Assembly: GCA_902803245.1 (NCBI GenBank)
Contig: CADCPJ010000011.1
Coordinates: 1-7,827, forward strand
DNA: 7,827 nt
DNA from: an uncultured Lachnospiraceae bacterium
Lineage (GTDB): Bacteria; Bacillota; Clostridia; Lachnospirales; Lachnospiraceae
Direction of reading: 5' to 3'
In this document: in pieces, positions 5,915 through 7,827 of the stretch
How positions within the stretch are numbered: the stretch's first letter is position 1
Layout: each line of letters begins with the position of its first letter
Translations under genes and position numbers: made by a program
Notes under the pieces: model-generated
What the model was told of the DNA's origin: nothing
The model's input: only the letters and a program-made list of their open reading frames with translations
Databases searched by the model: none

Positions 5915-7024
5915 ATGGCAAAGGTAAGAGTAGCGATCGTCGGCTGCGGCGGCATTGCAAATCAGAAGCATCTTCCGTCTTTCAAGGCGAACGCCGACAA
6001 GGCTGAGATCGTGGCATTCTGCGACATCATCCGTGAGCGCGCCGAGAAGGCCTGCAAGGAGTACGGCACACCGGACGCAAAGGTCTTTGAGGACTACAAG
6101 GAAATGCTTGCCGACAAGAGCCTCAACATCGACCTCGTTCATGTCTGCACACCGAACGTCTCCCACTGCCCGATCACTGTCGCGGCATTTGAGGCCGGCA
6201 AGCATGTTATGTGCGAGAAGCCGATGGCAGCTACGACAGCTGACGCCCAGAAGATGATCGACGCCTGGAAGGCTTCCGGCAAGAAGTTCACGATCGGCTA
6301 CCAGAACCGTTTCCGCGATGACACACAGACTCTGCACGCTTCCTGCGAGGCAGGCGAGCTCGGCGAGATCTATTTCGCAAAGGCTCACGCATTAAGGCGC
6401 CGCGCCGTTCCGACATGGGGCGTATTCCCCAACAAAGAGCTGCAGGGCGGCGGACCGCTCATCGACATCGGAACACACGCCCTTGACATCACGCTCTGGA
6501 TGATGAATAATTATGAGCCGGTTTCCGTCACGGGTTCCGTCTTCTACAAGCTCGGCCGCGACCCGAAGGGCCCGGAAGGCAACGTATTCGGACCCTGGGA
6601 TCCCGAGACCTTCCAGACGGAAGATTCCGCGTTCGGCTTCGTGAAAATGAAGAACGGCGCTACCGTCTACATCGAGGCGGCATGGGCTCTCAACGTCCTT
6701 AAGTCCATGGAAGCTTCCACGACTCTGTGCGGCACGAGAGCCGGCGCCGAGATCCATCACGGCGGCAGCTATCCGACAGATGAGCTGATCTACAACACGG
6801 TTGAGCACAATCAGCTGATGGAGAAGACCATCTCCCCCGCAGGCGTTGTCGACTTCTTCGAGGGCGGCGCGGCTGCAGAGGCGGTCAAGGAGAATACGCA
6901 GTGGCTCGATGCCATCATCAATGACGGCGAGCCGCTCGTCAAGCCGGAGCAGGCATTTGTGGTCACACAGATTCTCGAAGCGATCTACAAGTCCGCTGAG
7001 ACAGGCAAGGAAGTGTTCTTCTGA
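5915..7024 (+). CDS. dgpA: Gfo/Idh/MocA-family oxidoreductase, probable glycoside 3-dehydrogenase (DgpA-like)
   Basis: This complete 369-residue cytoplasmic protein has an N-terminal Rossmann fold (VAIVGCGGIA, residues 6-15) for NAD(P). The family signature follows as CEKPMA (EKP at 101-103), whose Lys102 is the usual catalytic lysine. The C-terminal alpha/beta substrate domain carries YQNRFR (129-134) and GGGPLIDIGTHALD (178-191), where Asp184 and His188 occupy the family's catalytic Asp/His positions. In the puerarin pathway the DgpA oxidoreductase oxidises C3 of the glycosyl group to a 3-oxo glycoside, the substrate of the DgpB-DgpC lyase. Its placement after both lyase genes supports the same role here. 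Members of this family also act on inositol or amino sugars, so the exact reaction is inferred from context. AGGAGG seven bases upstream of the ATG fixes the start. An intrinsic terminator follows the stop by about 25 bases. Confidence 0.88.
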   Translation: MAKVRVAIVGCGGIANQKHLPSFKANADKAEIVAFCDIIRERAEKACKEYGTPDAKVFEDYKEMLADKSLNIDLVHVCTPNVSHCPITVAAFEAGKHVMCEKPMAATTADAQKMIDAWKASGKKFTIGYQNRFRDDTQTLHASCEAGELGEIYFAKAHALRRRAVPTWGVFPNKELQGGGPLIDIGTHALDITLWMMNNYEPVSVTGSVFYKLGRDPKGPEGNVFGPWDPETFQTEDSAFGFVKMKNGATVYIEAAWALNVLKSMEASTTLCGTRAGAEIHHGGSYPTDELIYNTVEHNQLMEKTISPAGVVDFFEGGAAAEAVKENTQWLDAIINDGEPLVKPEQAFVVTQILEAIYKSAETGKEVFF

Positions 7025-7049
7025 TCTTTACTCAATCTGGACCATGCGC

Positions 7050-7082
7050 GGCAGTCGGAGGGATCTCCGGCTGCCCGTTTTT
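7050..7082 (+). terminator. Rho-independent terminator of the C-glycoside operon
   Basis: GGCAGTCGGAG (7050-7060) pairs with CTCCGGCTGCC (7065-7075) as an 11-bp stem with a single T-G wobble and a GGAT loop. CGTTTTT follows. The strong G+C stem and the T-run 25 bases after the oxidoreductase stop make this a confident terminator, separating the catabolic operon from the transporter gene. Confidence 0.92.
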
Positions 7083-7120
7083 CTCATGGCTGACGGTTGA
7101 AAGTAAGGCCTTTATTAAGC

Positions 7121-7137
7121 AATTGCTTCCGGCAATT
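7121..7137. promoter_or_regulatory. Inverted repeat upstream of the MATE gene, candidate operator
   Basis: AATTGCTTCCGGCAATT has perfect 6-bp arms around a 5-base centre, 41 bases before the transporter ATG. TATAAC at 7153-7158 could be a -10 element just downstream, although no good -35 is present at the right distance. The repeat may bind a local regulator. Its sequence differs from the palindrome at 4262, so the two are unlikely to share a protein. Confidence 0.3.
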
Positions 7138-7178
7138 ATCAGGGTGAATCAGTATAACGGAGTATCAGGTACAGAAGA

Positions 7179-7827
7179 ATGAGCAGAACAACGTCAAACA
7201 CGAGATCCTTTAAACCGGTTGACATGACGACGGGGGAGCCCTGGAAGAAAATTCTGGCTTTCACGCTTCCCATGCTTCTCGGCAATGTGGCGCAGCAGCT
7301 TTACAACACCGTCGACAGCATCGTTGTCGGCAAGTATGTGGGGGACAATGCGCTGGCAGCGGTGGGAAGCGCGGGGCCGATCCTGAACCTGATTCTCGTG
7401 CTGTTCATCGGGGTCAGCATGGGAGCCAGCATCATGGTGTCCCAGTTCTTCGGAGCGAAGGACAGGGAGGCCCTGTCCTGGACGGTGGGGAACTGCATCC
7501 TGCTCATCATTATCTCTTCCGTGATCGTGACGGGAGTCGGCCTGATCGCCACCCGCCCCTTGCTGGAGCTCTTAAATACTCCTGCTGAGATCATCGACTG
7601 GTGTACGTCCTATCTGTGGATCCTCTTTGCGGGAAGCACGGGCATGGCGTTCTTCAACATCGTAAGCGGCGTGCTCAGGGGACTCGGAGACGCGATCTCG
7701 GCTCTCATCCACCTTGTTGTCTCGACGGTTCTCAACATCATCCTCGACATTGTCTTTGTCGCGAACTTCGGCCTCGGAGTCAACGGCGTCGCTCTTGCGA
7801 CAGTCATCGCCCAAAGCATCTCGGCGA
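7179..7827 (+). CDS. MATE-family multidrug/organic compound efflux transporter (partial, C-terminus off the right edge)
   Basis: The frame is open from the ATG at 7179 to the window edge, giving 216 residues, about half of a typical 450-residue MATE protein. After a polar N-terminus, hydrophobic membrane segments lie at about 24-50, 57-85, 102-125, 138-163 and 172-197, with a further one running off the edge. Typical MATE signatures are LPMLLGNVAQQLYNTVDSI (30-48), GVLRGLGDA (164-172) and NIILDIVFV (186-194) followed by NFGLGVNGVALATVIAQ. These proteins are inner-membrane antiporters driven by H+ or Na+ that export organic, often aromatic or cationic, compounds. The gene follows the operon terminator and so probably has its own promoter. 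Export of a released aglycone is a possible link but is speculation, because MATE genes are numerous in Clostridia. The Shine-Dalgarno is weak (AGAAGA directly upstream), so the start is less certain than the family. Confidence 0.88.
   Translation, partial: MSRTTSNTRSFKPVDMTTGEPWKKILAFTLPMLLGNVAQQLYNTVDSIVVGKYVGDNALAAVGSAGPILNLILVLFIGVSMGASIMVSQFFGAKDREALSWTVGNCILLIIISSVIVTGVGLIATRPLLELLNTPAEIIDWCTSYLWILFAGSTGMAFFNIVSGVLRGLGDAISALIHLVVSTVLNIILDIVFVANFGLGVNGVALATVIAQSISA

Noticed and set aside
5894..6388. A 164-codon minus-strand open frame opposite the oxidoreductase
   Set aside because: It is a shadow of the Rossmann domain of the oxidoreductase, with no family match and no upstream signals.

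Overview
The window looks like part of a gut or rumen Firmicutes genome, most likely a G+C-rich member of the Lachnospiraceae. This rests on strong AGGAGG-type ribosome binding sites, a typical intrinsic terminator, and gene families (AraC/GH39 fusions, a DUF6379 C-deglycosidase beta subunit, a clostridial-type MATE transporter) that are common together in that group. The assignment is inference from gene content; no marker gene is present.

Layout. The left half (1-4067, minus strand) holds two tandem paralogous regulators, each fusing AraC-type DNA-binding sequence to a GH39 (beta-xylosidase)-like domain. The upstream one (1770-4067) is complete. The second (1-1752) starts 17 bases after it and runs off the left edge. 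In both, the usual WNEP acid/base motif of GH39 is replaced, so the domains look like catalytically dead carbohydrate sensors. The upstream regulator also appears to lack the second helix-turn-helix of the AraC pair.

A 266-bp divergent control region (4068-4333) contains a good minus-strand promoter, a weak plus-strand promoter candidate, a perfect 19-bp palindrome, two shorter palindromes and a 14-bp direct repeat.

The right half (plus strand) encodes a likely C-glycoside cleavage pathway: a small DUF6379 protein (DgpB-like beta subunit, 4334-4726), a TIM-barrel metal-dependent subunit (DgpC-like alpha subunit, 4742-5803) and a Gfo/Idh/MocA NAD(P)-dependent oxidoreductase (DgpA-like, 5915-7024). 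An intrinsic terminator follows at 7050-7082. A MATE-family transporter begins at 7179 and runs off the right edge.

How it may work together. In the known puerarin pathway the oxidoreductase oxidises C3 of the sugar of a C-glycoside, and the two-subunit lyase then cleaves the sugar-aglycone C-C bond. Here all three parts sit in one cluster, divergent from two regulators with glycosidase-like sensor domains. The model is that the pseudo-GH39 domains sense the glycoside or its sugar and control the operon. The substrate cannot be read from the sequence, and an O-glycoside substrate remains possible.
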